Of a stretch of 63,673 bases of DNA, positions 7,342 through 16,668 are shown in pieces (position 1 is the first letter of the stretch; each line of letters opens with the position of its first letter). Both the position numbers and the translations under genes were made by a program. A model generated the notes under the pieces. That model saw nothing but the letters and a program-made list of their open reading frames with translations, searched no databases and was not told the DNA's origin. This DNA is from a virus. Where the stretch lies: positions 1 to 63,673 of the IMG/VR virus record IMGVR_UViG_3300031251_000020; one strand, 5' to 3'.

Positions 7342-9507
7342 ATGGCTGCCCTGCCAATCTCTGTTTCGGGCGCTCCGCCCCAGATGGGGCAGCGACCCGG
7401 TGGCGTGCTGCAGGCCATGAGCCTGAAGGACATGGATGCCGCGGAGAGCAAGGCGCGGGAGGCCGTGCAGGCCAGCCAGAACGTCACGCCGCTCGAGGAG
7501 ACTGGCCTCGCTGGCATTATCCGCCGCGACTGGGACATCTTCCAGCGCCACCGCAACACCAACGCCGGCTGGTCGCGACGCCTGTTGTCGGCGCTGCGCC
7601 AGTTCAACGGCCAATACGACCCGGAGAAGCTGTCCGAGATCTCCCAGTTCGGCGGTTCGACGATCTACGCCCGCCTCACCGCCATGAAATGCCGCGGTGC
7701 GAGTTCGCTGCTGCGGGATGTCTACCTCACCGAGGATCGTCCGTGGGGGCTCGAGCCGCCGGCGGACCCGGAGATCCCGATCCAAGTCTTCACCGACATC
7801 AGCACGACGGTGCAGGGCGAGATCAAGAACGTCGCCGCGGGCGGCGTCGACCCCTTGCCGAGCAAAGAAGACGTTCGCGATCGCATGATGGTGCTGATCG
7901 AGGCGGCTCGCAACGCCGCCAAGGTCAAGGCGCAGGAGCGGGTCGATATCGCCGAGGATAAGATCCAGACGCTGCTGACGGAGGGCGGTTTCTACGACGC
8001 GCTGGCCGAGTTTCTGACCGACCTGCCGATATTTCCGTTTGCTGTGCTCAAGGGTCCGGTAGTGAAAATGATCCCTGTCGTGCGTTGGCGCAACGGGACG
8101 CCGTATTCCGACACCGTGCCCCGTCTGGTCTGGACCCGTGTTTCACCGTTTGATGTGTGGTTCACGCCCGGCGTCGCTGACATCGCCAACGCCACCGTGA
8201 TCGAGCGCCTGCGTCTCACGCGCGCCTCGCTCAACGACCTGCTCGACCTTCCGGGGTACGACCACGATAACGTGCGCAACGTGCTGCGCGAATACGGCCG
8301 AGGCTACACCGAGGCGCCGGACTTCACCGACAGCCAGCGGGCCGTGATGGAGAGCCGGGAGAACCCGGCGATGAACGAAAGTTGGCTGATCGACTGCCTC
8401 GAGTATCACGGCAACGTGCAGGGCGACGTGCTGCTGCAGGCGGGCATGAACAAGAAGCTGATCCCCGACCCGCTGCGGGATTACGCGGTGGAGGCGTGGT
8501 TGATCGGCCGCTACGTGATCAAACTGCAGCTTTCCCCGAGCCCGCGCAAGCGCCACCCATACTTCATCACGTCGTTCGAGAAGGTGCCGGGCACGCCTGT
8601 TGGCAACGCCCTGCCGGATATCATCGGCGACCTGCAGGATGCCGCCAATTCGGCGCTGCGTTCGCTGATCAACAACATGGGCATGAGCTCTGGGCCACAG
8701 GTTGTCGTGCATGACGACCGCCTGTCGGGCATGGAGAACGGCGAGCAGATCTACCCGTGGAAGCGCTGGCATGTGATCAGTGATCCACTTGGCACGCCGT
8801 CGTCTGCGTCTGTCCCGCCGATCGATTTCTTCCAGCCGCAGAGCAACATTCAGGAGCTGAGCGCCGTCTTCCAGATGATGTACGGCATGTCGGACGACGC
8901 CAGCGCCATCCCCCGTTACCTGCAGGGGTCAGGCCCGGGAGGCGGCGCGGGGCGCACGGCGTCCGGCCTCGCCATGCTCATGGGCAACGCGTCCAAGGTG
9001 CTCCAGACGGTGTGCGCCAACATCGACAATTACGTGATCACGCCGGCGATGCAGAACCTGCTCGATATCGTGCTGCTCACCGACACGACGGACGTGCTCG
9101 ACGGCACCGAGAAGATCAACGTCAAAGGCGTGCAGGTTGCGATGCAGCGCGAGACGATGCGCAGCCGGCAGCTCGAGCTGCTGCAGGTCACGGCCAACCC
9201 GATCGACGCGCAGATCATGGGGCCGCGCGGCCGGGCGGATCTGTTGCGGGAAGTGGCCAAGGGTGTCGGCATGCCGGGCGTCCAGATCGTCCCGACCGAC
9301 GACGAGCTCAAGGCGCAGGAAGCTGCCGCCAAGAAGCTCGCCGCGGCCCAAGGAATGCCGGGTCACGCCATGACGCCGCCCGAGCCGGGCGCGCCGGGAA
9401 GCACCCCTGCCGGGCAGGCGCAGGGCAACCAGCCGGGCGCGCCCAGTCAGGACATGGGGCCGCGCACCAACCTGATCCCTCCGCGTATCGCTGGCGGGGT
9501 TGGCTGA
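7342..9507 (+). CDS. Portal protein
   Basis: 721 aa, the dodecameric channel at the capsid vertex. Support: first gene of the structural run, a large size typical of podovirus portals, a central region rich in Trp/Phe (YAVEAWLIGRYVIKLQLSPS, then PYFITSFEKVPGTPVG), a conserved GNALPDIIGDLQDAANSALR helix, and a Gly/Pro/Gln-rich C-terminal tail. RTASGLAMLMGNASK resembles the segment before the stem helices in portals of this type. No strong SD is seen before the ATG. Start could be slightly downstream. Confidence 0.85.
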   Translation: MAALPISVSGAPPQMGQRPGGVLQAMSLKDMDAAESKAREAVQASQNVTPLEETGLAGIIRRDWDIFQRHRNTNAGWSRRLLSALRQFNGQYDPEKLSEISQFGGSTIYARLTAMKCRGASSLLRDVYLTEDRPWGLEPPADPEIPIQVFTDISTTVQGEIKNVAAGGVDPLPSKEDVRDRMMVLIEAARNAAKVKAQERVDIAEDKIQTLLTEGGFYDALAEFLTDLPIFPFAVLKGPVVKMIPVVRWRNGTPYSDTVPRLVWTRVSPFDVWFTPGVADIANATVIERLRLTRASLNDLLDLPGYDHDNVRNVLREYGRGYTEAPDFTDSQRAVMESRENPAMNESWLIDCLEYHGNVQGDVLLQAGMNKKLIPDPLRDYAVEAWLIGRYVIKLQLSPSPRKRHPYFITSFEKVPGTPVGNALPDIIGDLQDAANSALRSLINNMGMSSGPQVVVHDDRLSGMENGEQIYPWKRWHVISDPLGTPSSASVPPIDFFQPQSNIQELSAVFQMMYGMSDDASAIPRYLQGSGPGGGAGRTASGLAMLMGNASKVLQTVCANIDNYVITPAMQNLLDIVLLTDTTDVLDGTEKINVKGVQVAMQRETMRSRQLELLQVTANPIDAQIMGPRGRADLLREVAKGVGMPGVQIVPTDDELKAQEAAAKKLAAAQGMPGHAMTPPEPGAPGSTPAGQAQGNQPGAPSQDMGPRTNLIPPRIAGGVG

Positions 9508-9550
9508 TCGGGCGTATGCTTCACGTGAAACAATTTCTCAGGAGAGAGCC

Positions 9551-9862
9551 ATGAAGGACGACAAGCCCGGCAAGATCGAGTTCATCAAGGGCGGCAACGG
9601 CCACATGTTCGGCAAGAGCGGTGCGACCCCGCAGAAGCCGGGCCAGACGTCGAAGTCGCAGGATGGGCAGGGCGGCAAGTTCATCGACGGCGGCCACGGC
9701 AACCACATGATTGCCCGCAACGGTGCCACGCCCGCGGTCGCCGGCGACACGGCCAAGGTCGAGAAGGGGCAGGGCGGCAAGTTCGCTCAGGGCGGCAGCG
9801 GCCACATGTTCGGTCGGCGCGGCTCGCAGACCCGCTCGCCCGGCTCGACCGGGGGCATGTGA
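9551..9862 (+). CDS. Glycine-rich repeat protein, 103 aa
   Basis: The ATG at 9551 follows a good SD (AGGAGAG). The protein is three repeats of about 32 residues: GNGHMFGKSGATPQKPG, GNHMIARNGATPAVAG, GSGHMFGRRGSQTRSPG, each followed by a K...GQGGKF-type linker (the last cut short). Such small repeat proteins occur between portal and scaffold in some phages. It is probably a minor virion protein, but this is inference from position. Confidence 0.6.
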   Translation: MKDDKPGKIEFIKGGNGHMFGKSGATPQKPGQTSKSQDGQGGKFIDGGHGNHMIARNGATPAVAGDTAKVEKGQGGKFAQGGSGHMFGRRGSQTRSPGSTGGM

Positions 9863-9863
9863 C

Positions 9864-10091
9864 GTGAAGCCGACGGTCGGCCGCATCGTCCATTTCTACG
9901 GCAAGAACGTTGCGCCTGTGGTCGGCGAGGGACCGTTTGCTGCGGTCGTCACTCTCGTGCGCGACGACATGCGTGTCGATCTTGGCGTATTCGCGCCGTA
10001 TGCTTCCAACGTCCTGATCGCTACCGATGTGCCGTTCAAGGAAGCACCGACATCCGGCGGCGATTATTGGACGTGGCCGCCGCGCGAATAA
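9864..10091 (+). CDS. Conserved hypothetical phage protein, 75 aa
   Basis: GTG start two bases after the previous stop. Product VKPTVGRIVHFYGKNVAPVV, then GPFAAVVTLV and a C-terminal WTWPPRE. The pattern VGRIVHFY...G.(Y/F)AA.VT.V........W.WPPR is a widespread small phage family of unknown function that I recognise from its shape. Probably a beta-barrel-like domain. Confidence 0.7.
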   Translation: MKPTVGRIVHFYGKNVAPVVGEGPFAAVVTLVRDDMRVDLGVFAPYASNVLIATDVPFKEAPTSGGDYWTWPPRE

Positions 10092-10107
10092 CCCCAAGAG
10101 GTAACAC

Positions 10108-10335
10108 TTGGCAAAGATCCCCTCAGGACCCAAGCGACCGGCGTTCGCCAAGACGCCGTTCGGCGGCGTGCCGACCAAAAGCAAGCCGGGGCCGCTGAAC
10201 ATGTTGCCCGGGCGGGCGGCGTTGGATCAACTCACCAAGGGTAACCCATCGCAGCGCAGCATCTTGGAGTTCGGCAGCAAGACACCGATCGGTTCCGGCG
10301 CACCGAACAGCAAGGTGATCAAAAACAGTTTCTGA
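10108..10335 (+). CDS. Hypothetical basic, Pro/Gly-rich protein, 75 aa
   Basis: Starts at TTG in a leader that is otherwise the consensus (AGAGGTAACACTTG), so the leader identifies the start codon. Product begins with AKIPSGPKRPAFAKTPFGG and is unstructured-looking and basic. Probably a small virion-assembly protein by position; unproven. Confidence 0.5.
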   Translation: MAKIPSGPKRPAFAKTPFGGVPTKSKPGPLNMLPGRAALDQLTKGNPSQRSILEFGSKTPIGSGAPNSKVIKNSF

Positions 10336-10341
10336 GGGTTC

Positions 10342-10662
10342 ATGTCTACCGCTATCCATAAGCAACAGATCGCGCTGATCAAGGCGCTCGACAGCATCAA
10401 GAAGTTGCAGCCGGTTCACTGGGAGACGCTCTCCCGAGGACTGCACGAGCTGCTCGACCCCGAGCTTCGCCACGTCATTCGGTGTCCGCCCGCTCTCCTG
10501 CCGACGGCGCAGGGTCGAGCCCAGATCTCCGACGAAGTCCTGCAGTTGCTCGACAAGTGTTCGGAGTTGGGCGACGAGTTGCGTATACAGGAAGCAAAGC
10601 AGCAGAAACCTGCCGCTGGCAATGCCCAAAGCGCGTCGAGTGCAGCACCGATTTTTTCGTGA
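10342..10662 (+). CDS. Hypothetical helical protein, 106 aa
   Basis: ATG seven bases after the previous stop, with GAGGG upstream. Mostly helical: KQQIALIKALDSIKKLQPVH, then DEVLQLLDKCSELGDELRIQ. Ends in an Ala/Ser-rich tail. It precedes the scaffold and may be an assembly factor; no family recognised. Confidence 0.55.
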   Translation: MSTAIHKQQIALIKALDSIKKLQPVHWETLSRGLHELLDPELRHVIRCPPALLPTAQGRAQISDEVLQLLDKCSELGDELRIQEAKQQKPAAGNAQSASSAAPIFS

Positions 10663-10676
10663 ACGAGGGTTGATAA

Positions 10677-11780
10677 ATGGCAAGACATCCCGACGCAGAT
10701 CGCCCAATCGACACGAGCGTGCGCATGCCGAGCGCAGTGACTTCTGCAGGCTCGCGCGCAGACGCGCTCATGGCGCAGGCTCGTGGCGAAGTTCCGCCCG
10801 GCACCGTCGTGCCGCCTGCTCCCCAGCCGCCGGGCAAGGAGGTGACGCCGCCAGCGCCGCAGCCCGCGCCGGTCGTTGCCCAGCCCCCTGCCGAACCGCC
10901 ACCCCACGACCCGGCGCCCCAGAACCCGACGCCTGCAACGCCGCCGCTCAACTCCGACGAGAGTTGGGAGATGCGCTATCGCTCGATGAAGGGGCGACAC
11001 GACGTTTTCGTCGAACAGTCGAACCGGGCGATCGCAGACCTCAACGCTCGGCTCGACGCGTTGCAGGCGGCGTCTCCGCCAGTTCCTGCGACGCCAGCCG
11101 GCCCGACCCCGACCGATTTCGATGAGGAAGACGACAACACGTGGGGTCCTGATTTCAAGCTCGCCGTGCAGCGCCGCATCGACGCTGCGGTGAAAGCTGC
11201 GTTGGGGCAGGTCAACGGCATCGTCGCTAAGGTCGAACAGCACACTGATGAGCAGCGCAAGGCGGCGATGGATCAGGCGCTCAATCAGGCGCTCCCGGGC
11301 GGCAACGGCTCGCCGAGCTGGATTGACCTGAACGCCGACCCACAATTTCTGGGATGGTTGGAGTTGCGCGATCCCCTATCTGGTGCTAAAAGGCTCGACA
11401 TGCTGAGAAAGGCATACGGTGAGTTCGACGCTCAACGTGTGTACAATTTCTTTGCTAGCTTCATCTCTGAGGCGGGTTCGGCTCCTGTTGGAGGCCAGCC
11501 CGGTCAGCCGGCACCGGCCCCGAACGGGGAACTACCGCCGCCGTCCAACCGGATCTCACTGGCTTCTCTGGCAGCACCGGGCCCGACCAGACCCGCGGCT
11601 TCAGCTCCTCCGTTGGCCCCGCAGGCGAAGCGCACTTGGACACACTCCGAGATCGGAGCGTTCTTCAATGCGAAGTCGCGCGGGCAATACGAAGCAACAC
11701 CAGAACTTCGAGCCATGTGCGCCGCCTACGAAGCCGACATCTTCGCAGCGCAGGCAGAGAACCGCACCGTTCCGGGGTAA
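10677..11780 (+). CDS. Putative capsid scaffolding protein
   Basis: 367 aa directly upstream of the major capsid gene, where scaffolds normally lie. The first ~100 residues are Pro/Ala-rich and disordered, followed by a helical SDESWEMRYRSMKGRHDVFV segment and a predicted coiled coil (QSNRAIADLNARLDALQAA), an acidic FDEEDDNTWG patch, and a second helical region. The final ~30 residues are helical and charged, as expected of the capsid-binding end. No protease is seen nearby. Confidence 0.75.
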   Translation: MARHPDADRPIDTSVRMPSAVTSAGSRADALMAQARGEVPPGTVVPPAPQPPGKEVTPPAPQPAPVVAQPPAEPPPHDPAPQNPTPATPPLNSDESWEMRYRSMKGRHDVFVEQSNRAIADLNARLDALQAASPPVPATPAGPTPTDFDEEDDNTWGPDFKLAVQRRIDAAVKAALGQVNGIVAKVEQHTDEQRKAAMDQALNQALPGGNGSPSWIDLNADPQFLGWLELRDPLSGAKRLDMLRKAYGEFDAQRVYNFFASFISEAGSAPVGGQPGQPAPAPNGELPPPSNRISLASLAAPGPTRPAASAPPLAPQAKRTWTHSEIGAFFNAKSRGQYEATPELRAMCAAYEADIFAAQAENRTVPG

Positions 11781-11820
11781 TTAAACCCTAACGCACCTCG
11801 AACGGTGCTGGAGCGATGAC

Positions 11821-12951
11821 ATGGACTTCAAGGACCCGCGGGTAGCCGCCCACTTCTCCGTGGGCGCTGCCACCTTCTTCGGTAGCGAGATCGACCCCGG
11901 CCTGTTGCCGGCCCATCCGGTCGAGATTTCCAAGAACGTCGCGTTCGCCAACGCAGGTCAGTTCGGCCTCGCAGGCTCCGGCACGACGCCGCCGATCTTC
12001 CCGACGGGCTCTTCGCAGCCGTCGATCGCCTACTCGGGCACGTTCATTCCCGAGATCTGGTCGGGCAAGCTGATCGAGAAGTTCTACGCGGCCACCGTGC
12101 TCGCGGCGATCTCGAACACCGACTATGAAGGCGAGATCAAGGCGTACGGCGACACCGTGCACATCCGCACGATCCCGACCATCACCGTCTCCGATTACCT
12201 GTCTGGCGGCAATCTCGCCGTGCAGCGCCCGTCGGCGCCGATCGTCGATCTGCTGATCAACAACGGCAAATACTTCAACACGATCCTCGACGACGTGATG
12301 AAGATCCAGTCCGACATCAATCAGATGGCCCTCTGGTCGGACGATGCCGGCCAGCAGATGAAGATCTCTGTCGATACCGCCGTCCTGCAGGGCATCCTGC
12401 ACGCCGCGGCAGCGACCACCAACCGCGGCGTCGCCGCTGGCGTGATCTCGGCCAACATCAATCTCGGCGTCACTGGCACGCCGTTGTCCGTCGTGGCCAA
12501 CGCGCCCGGCGTCGGGCAGGTCGACGTGGTCGACGTCGTGACCCGGCTCGGGCAGGTGCTGGACGAGCAGAACATCCCCGAGATCGGCCGTTGGCTGGTG
12601 ATCCCGACTTGGTTCGGCACGCTGATCAAGCGCTCCGAGCTGCGCGAAGTCTTCCTGTCGGGCGATCAGGTCACCATGCTGCGCAACGGCAAGCTGGGCA
12701 TGATTGACCGCTTCACGGTCTACGTGTCCAACCTGCTTCCGAACGGCACCGCGGGCACGCTCGCCGCCGGCGAGTTTGTGGTCTACGCCGGCCACGCACA
12801 CGCGCTGACCTTCGCCAGCCAGTTCACCAACGTCGAGACGCTGCGCTCCGAGTTCACGTTCGGCACGTTGCTGCGCGGCCTGCAGGTCTACGGCTACAAG
12901 GTGGTCGACCCGAAGGCGCTCGCCGAGGCGATCGTTACTCAGGGCTCCTAA
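11821..12951 (+). CDS. Major capsid protein
   Basis: 376 aa. The gene follows the scaffold and is followed by a terminator-like hairpin. Features match HK97-fold capsid proteins of podoviruses: IAYSGTFIPEIWSGKLIEKF (N-arm/E-loop region), a YEGEIKAYGDTVHIRTIP strand pair, a long spine helix around DINQMALWSDDAGQQMKISV, and RWLVIPTWFGTLIKRSELRE plus LPNGTAGTLAAGEFVVYAGH in the A and P domains. The start is the ATG at 11821. Confidence 0.88.
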   Translation: MDFKDPRVAAHFSVGAATFFGSEIDPGLLPAHPVEISKNVAFANAGQFGLAGSGTTPPIFPTGSSQPSIAYSGTFIPEIWSGKLIEKFYAATVLAAISNTDYEGEIKAYGDTVHIRTIPTITVSDYLSGGNLAVQRPSAPIVDLLINNGKYFNTILDDVMKIQSDINQMALWSDDAGQQMKISVDTAVLQGILHAAAATTNRGVAAGVISANINLGVTGTPLSVVANAPGVGQVDVVDVVTRLGQVLDEQNIPEIGRWLVIPTWFGTLIKRSELREVFLSGDQVTMLRNGKLGMIDRFTVYVSNLLPNGTAGTLAAGEFVVYAGHAHALTFASQFTNVETLRSEFTFGTLLRGLQVYGYKVVDPKALAEAIVTQGS

Positions 12952-12968
12952 GAGGTAGCAGTCGGGCG

Positions 12969-13006
12969 CGGGAGCTGGCAGAGTAGCGTAGCCAGCCCCG
13001 TTTCTC
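12969..13006 (+). terminator. Hairpin after the capsid gene, probable partial terminator
   Basis: CGGGAGCTGGC (12969-12979) pairs with GCCAGCCCCG (12991-13000) with one bulged A, followed by TTTCTC. Placed just after the capsid gene, it could reduce transcription into the tail genes. Confidence 0.55.
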
Positions 13007-13016
13007 GGAGTAACAT

Positions 13017-13364
13017 ATGGCGTTTGTCACCGTTGGTCAGTTGATCACTCAGGTCCGGGTTCTTCTGCAGGACACCGACGCGCTGGGTTATCGTTATGAC
13101 GAGGCCAGCATCTATCAGGCGCTGAACGAAGGGCTGCTCGAGACGATCCGTACCCGGCCCGACTTCTACCGCGGCCAGACGACCGTACCGCAGTATTCGA
13201 CGCCGGCTGACGTCAACACGACGCTGGTATATCCTGATGCCTACAAGCCGGCGCTGGTCGATTATGTTTGTGGGCGAGTACAGCTTCGCGATGATGAAGC
13301 CACGACGGATCAACGCGCGGGTGTGTTCATCACTTCATTCCGGCGCTTGCTTTCGTCTGGCTAA
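13017..13364 (+). CDS. Head-tail connector/adaptor protein
   Basis: 115 aa. The N-terminus VTVGQLITQVRVLLQDTDAL, followed by RYDEASIYQALNEGLLETIR and RPDFYRG, has the pattern of the phage adaptor family (DUF6682-like) that docks under the portal. It directly follows the capsid gene. Start at the ATG after GGAGTAACAT. Confidence 0.7.
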   Translation: MAFVTVGQLITQVRVLLQDTDALGYRYDEASIYQALNEGLLETIRTRPDFYRGQTTVPQYSTPADVNTTLVYPDAYKPALVDYVCGRVQLRDDEATTDQRAGVFITSFRRLLSSG

Positions 13365-13380
13365 CCTCTACAGGTAACAC

Positions 13381-15105
13381 ATGGCATTGTCGGCCTCCTT
13401 CCAGCGCTTTTATGACAACGCTGCGCCGCAGGTGGCCGGAGCACTGCCTAGCGCCATTCAGGCCGCGTTGTTCGAGACGCTGCGCGACTTCATGAAGGCG
13501 ACGAACATCTGGCAGACCGACATCGAGATCGCGATGTCGAGCGCAACCAACGTGTACCCTTTCGCTGTTCCCGTGGGCGAGTTCGAGAACGACGTTGTGC
13601 CGCCCATCATGGCGACGATCGCGGGAGGCGACCCGACAGGTTTGTCGGGGCCGATCGACATCGGCGAGAACAACGTGGCGACCCGCCTGACCCTGCCGTC
13701 GACGTGGACCGGGATCGACATCACTTTTCAGGTGAGTTCGGACGGCGGAGCAACCTATCACGAGCTGCTCGACGACATCGACAGCCCGGTCTTCGTGAAT
13801 GTCGGCCCTGACTACAGCATCGCGCTCACACCCAGCATCTGGCAGGGCATCCGCTATTTCAAGATCCGCAGCGGCACGTCTGGCGCTCCAATCACGCAGG
13901 TCGGAAGCCGCAGCATCGCCGTCACGACGGCCAACAGCACGTTGCCCAACCTTGCGACAGGGAGCCGGTCCGTATCGACGGCGACCATCAGCGCCGGGCA
14001 GGCGCTTTCCGGGCCGGTCGATCTCGGCGTGAATTTCGATGCCGTGCGGATCTCGATGCCGTCGGCATGGGACGGTACCTCGATCACGTTCATGACCAGT
14101 GCCGATGGCGTGACCTACCAAGAACTGCGCGACGACATCGGCGTCCCGGTCTTCTTCAACGTGATTGCCAATTCAAGAGTTACGTTGGACCCTGACGTGT
14201 GGCGTGGCGTGCGCTACCTCATGGTGCGCAGCGGCATTTCCGCGGCACCTGTCCCGCAGAGCGCCGGACGCATCATCACCATCACGACGGCGACGGAATA
14301 CGACCAGACGCGCATTCTCGGGGACCGCACAACCATCGTGCCGACGATGCTGAATGGCGAAGCGCTGTCCGACGTCATTGATCTGGGCAAGAACTACATG
14401 GCTGCCCGGATCGTATTGCCGACCGGTTGGGTCGGCGGTTCGCTCACGTTCCAGACCAGCGTCGACGGTGTGGCATTCGACGAGCTGCGCGACGACATTG
14501 GCGTCCCAGTCCGCATTGACATGGGCGCTGGATACAGCGTCGCCTTGATCATGCAGTTCTGGCAAGGCGTGCGTTTTCTCAAGGTGCGGAGCGGCCTCGA
14601 GAATGCTCCGGTCCCGCAGACGAACGATCAGGACATCACGATCATCATCGTCCCCCTGCCGATCGTTACGAGCGGCACGGCGGTCAACCGGCTGATGAAC
14701 CTCTACAACGCTGATGACACGATCTGCAAACGCTGGTTCTGGCCTGCTGAGCTGCGCCTGCCGAATACGATCGTGCTTCAGCGAACCCTCAATCAGAGCT
14801 ACACGCTGATTGCCACACTGGCGCTGTTCCCGCTCGATCCGGTCGACAGCTACGGCAACCCGATCTTTCCGAACTGGATACTCGACAACTATTTCGACAC
14901 CCTGTTCAGCGGCACGCTGTACCGGCTCTACGTGCAGCCACAAAAGCCGTGGTCAAATGCGGCGCTCGCGGCGACCTACTACAAGCTTTACATGAAGGGC
15001 CGCGGCATCGCTGCCGCTGACGTGCTGCGCCAGAACATCTACAACAACCAGAGTTGGTGCTTCCCGCCGGGCGGTATCACCTATGGAAGGCAGCGCGGCG
15101 TATGA
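13381..15105 (+). CDS. Tail structural protein with three tandem Ig-like repeats
   Basis: 574 aa, starting from a dyad leader (ACCTCTACAGGTAACACATG). The N-terminal ~75 residues and C-terminal ~150 residues (from VNRLMNLYNADDTICKRWFW) look like one neck/tail protein. Between them lie three repeats of about 120 residues starting near residues 79, 201 and 322. Each has (L)SGPIDLG.N, SWxG..ITFQ.S.DG..Y.EL.DDI..PV, WQG.RY.K.RSG..APV.Q. These resemble Ig-like or carbohydrate-binding beta-sandwiches inserted and tripled in a tail protein. The stop overlaps the next start (ATGA). Confidence 0.7.
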   Translation: MALSASFQRFYDNAAPQVAGALPSAIQAALFETLRDFMKATNIWQTDIEIAMSSATNVYPFAVPVGEFENDVVPPIMATIAGGDPTGLSGPIDIGENNVATRLTLPSTWTGIDITFQVSSDGGATYHELLDDIDSPVFVNVGPDYSIALTPSIWQGIRYFKIRSGTSGAPITQVGSRSIAVTTANSTLPNLATGSRSVSTATISAGQALSGPVDLGVNFDAVRISMPSAWDGTSITFMTSADGVTYQELRDDIGVPVFFNVIANSRVTLDPDVWRGVRYLMVRSGISAAPVPQSAGRIITITTATEYDQTRILGDRTTIVPTMLNGEALSDVIDLGKNYMAARIVLPTGWVGGSLTFQTSVDGVAFDELRDDIGVPVRIDMGAGYSVALIMQFWQGVRFLKVRSGLENAPVPQTNDQDITIIIVPLPIVTSGTAVNRLMNLYNADDTICKRWFWPAELRLPNTIVLQRTLNQSYTLIATLALFPLDPVDSYGNPIFPNWILDNYFDTLFSGTLYRLYVQPQKPWSNAALAATYYKLYMKGRGIAAADVLRQNIYNNQSWCFPPGGITYGRQRGV

Positions 15106-16121
15106 CCCTCTTGATCAGCCATCGTTTCGCGAGCGGTAAATCGGACAGCTCCGATCCAACACTGGTGCAGCCGTCGAATTGGAACGACGGCCACGACATG
15201 AGCACGGCGGCTGGCAAGCTCGTCGGTTCGGACACGACGGGCCCAACGACCGTGCAGGAACTTCCCGGCGCGTTCGACGCCAACGGCAACTTCGCGTTGA
15301 CGGCGGCGGCTGGTTACTTTCTCGGTGCCAAGGGTGTGACCGGCGATCGCCCTGTCGCTGGTGTCGCTTCCGGCATGGAGCGCTTCAACACCACGACGAC
15401 CAAGAAGGAGTTCTACGACGGCACCGGCTGGCAGAACATCGCCACTGAAGCCTACGTCACGGCGGCGATCGCCGCGACTGGCGGTGTGCCGACAACGACG
15501 ATCATCACCGCGACAGGCAGCAGCACGATCGTTATCGGCGCCGGCGTGAAGTTCGCCAAGATCCGCTTCGTGGGTGCTGGCGGGGGCGCCGGCGGGTGCG
15601 GCGCGACGGCAGGTCCAGCCGGTGCTGCCGGAGGTGACACGACCGTTGACGGTGTCGTTGCTAAAGGCGGAGCGGCTGGTGCTGGAAACACAACAGGTAC
15701 ACCTATTGCTGGATTTGGCGGCCCGGGCGGCACGGGCGGCACGGGAACCGCTTCGTTGCGCATACCGGGCTGGTCTGGCGGCAATGACTCTGACAGCGCC
15801 GTTGGCAAGGGCATGGGCGGAGCGAGCGGCATGGGCATGCCCGGCGCACCTCGTTCGGTTGGTGCTGCCGGTGTTGCATCCAACGGTATTTCTGCGCCGA
15901 CGAACACAGGTGGTGGCGGCGGCCCGGCGAGTTCGCAAGGCACTACGTCGCCGGGAACGGCGGGCGGTGGCGGCGAGTATTGCGAGATCTGGCGCGGCCC
16001 CGGCACATACAACTACACTCTCGGCGCGGGCGGCGCGGGCGGTGTAGGCACGGGGGGCGGCGCTGCCACCGGCGGCGCGGGCGCTGACGCGCTGATAGTC
16101 ATCGAGAGTTATTTGGCGTAG
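15102..16121 (+). CDS. Glycine-rich tail fibre/adhesin
   Basis: 339 aa. I choose ATG 15102, which overlaps the previous stop (ATGA). The N-terminal ~60 residues contain DPTLVQPSNWNDGHDM, a common fibre N-terminus; then comes GMERFNTTTTKKEFYDGTGW, a recurrent tail-fibre motif. From residue ~160 the protein is a glycine-rich domain (FVGAGGGAGGCGATAGPAGA and similar), ending in EYCEIWRGPGTYNYTLGAGG. This layout is typical of glycine-rich receptor-binding tips. Confidence 0.8.
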   Translation: MTLLISHRFASGKSDSSDPTLVQPSNWNDGHDMSTAAGKLVGSDTTGPTTVQELPGAFDANGNFALTAAAGYFLGAKGVTGDRPVAGVASGMERFNTTTTKKEFYDGTGWQNIATEAYVTAAIAATGGVPTTTIITATGSSTIVIGAGVKFAKIRFVGAGGGAGGCGATAGPAGAAGGDTTVDGVVAKGGAAGAGNTTGTPIAGFGGPGGTGGTGTASLRIPGWSGGNDSDSAVGKGMGGASGMGMPGAPRSVGAAGVASNGISAPTNTGGGGGPASSQGTTSPGTAGGGGEYCEIWRGPGTYNYTLGAGGAGGVGTGGGAATGGAGADALIVIESYLA

Positions 16122-16132
16122 TATGCGGCTGC

Positions 16133-16156
16133 CCACCTGCACCCCACTGCAGGTGG
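16133..16156 (+). promoter_or_regulatory. Perfect 9-bp hairpin upstream of a structural gene
   Basis: CCACCTGCA (16133-16141) and TGCAGGTGG (16148-16156) flank a 6-nt loop, and TAAC follows. It looks like an extended version of the ACCT-N4-AGGT-TAAC leader dyad, here 22 bases before the start. It may stabilise the message or affect translation. Confidence 0.5.
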
Positions 16157-16180
16157 TAACGAAACACAAGGAGCTGAATG

Positions 16181-16642
16181 ATGGGCGTTCAAAAGTTCGA
16201 CAGCTTGGCGACCAAGCATCTCAAGCTGATCCCGATGGCCGCCGGCATCGTGCCGAACAACGGCTTGTATGTGGACAATGCCGGTAACCTTGGCTTCGCC
16301 GTCGCCGGTGTGAAAGTCTTTGGTTCGCCGGGCGCACCGACCCCATTGTCGGTTAACGGTGCAATCCCGGTTCGCCCATCGACCAACTACGTCATCACCA
16401 AGGGCAGCATTCTGGCGGACACGCTGGCGGCTCCGACGGCTGGCACGGACGACGCCGTGACGATCCAAGTGATCTCGAGCACTGCGTTTGCGCATACGAT
16501 CACGGCGACGGGCCTGCTCCAGACGGGTAGCGCCAATGTCAACGTGGCGACCTTCGCGGCGTTCGCTGGTGCCGGCCTGACCCTGCGAGCCTACAACGGC
16601 AAGTGGATGGTTGTGGCGTCGACCGGCATCACGTTCAGCTAA
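16181..16642 (+). CDS. Putative virion decoration/fibre-associated protein
   Basis: About 153 aa. Two adjacent ATGs (16178 and 16181) follow AAGGAG; the second has the better spacing. The C-terminal half has a pattern I recognise from many phage structural proteins: YVITKGSILADTLAAPTAGT, then DDAVTIQVISSTAFAHTITA, TGLLQTGSANVNVATFAAFA and LTLRAYNGKWMVV. It forms a compact beta domain. Exact position in the virion is unknown. Confidence 0.65.
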   Translation: MGVQKFDSLATKHLKLIPMAAGIVPNNGLYVDNAGNLGFAVAGVKVFGSPGAPTPLSVNGAIPVRPSTNYVITKGSILADTLAAPTAGTDDAVTIQVISSTAFAHTITATGLLQTGSANVNVATFAAFAGAGLTLRAYNGKWMVVASTGITFS

Positions 16643-16668
16643 GCGGCGCTTACCCGCGGAGGTAACAC

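Noticed and set aside
15081-16169. 362-aa frame antisense to the glycine-rich fibre
   Set aside because: Composition (Arg/Ala/Ser) mirrors the Gly-rich gene; no leader or SD.
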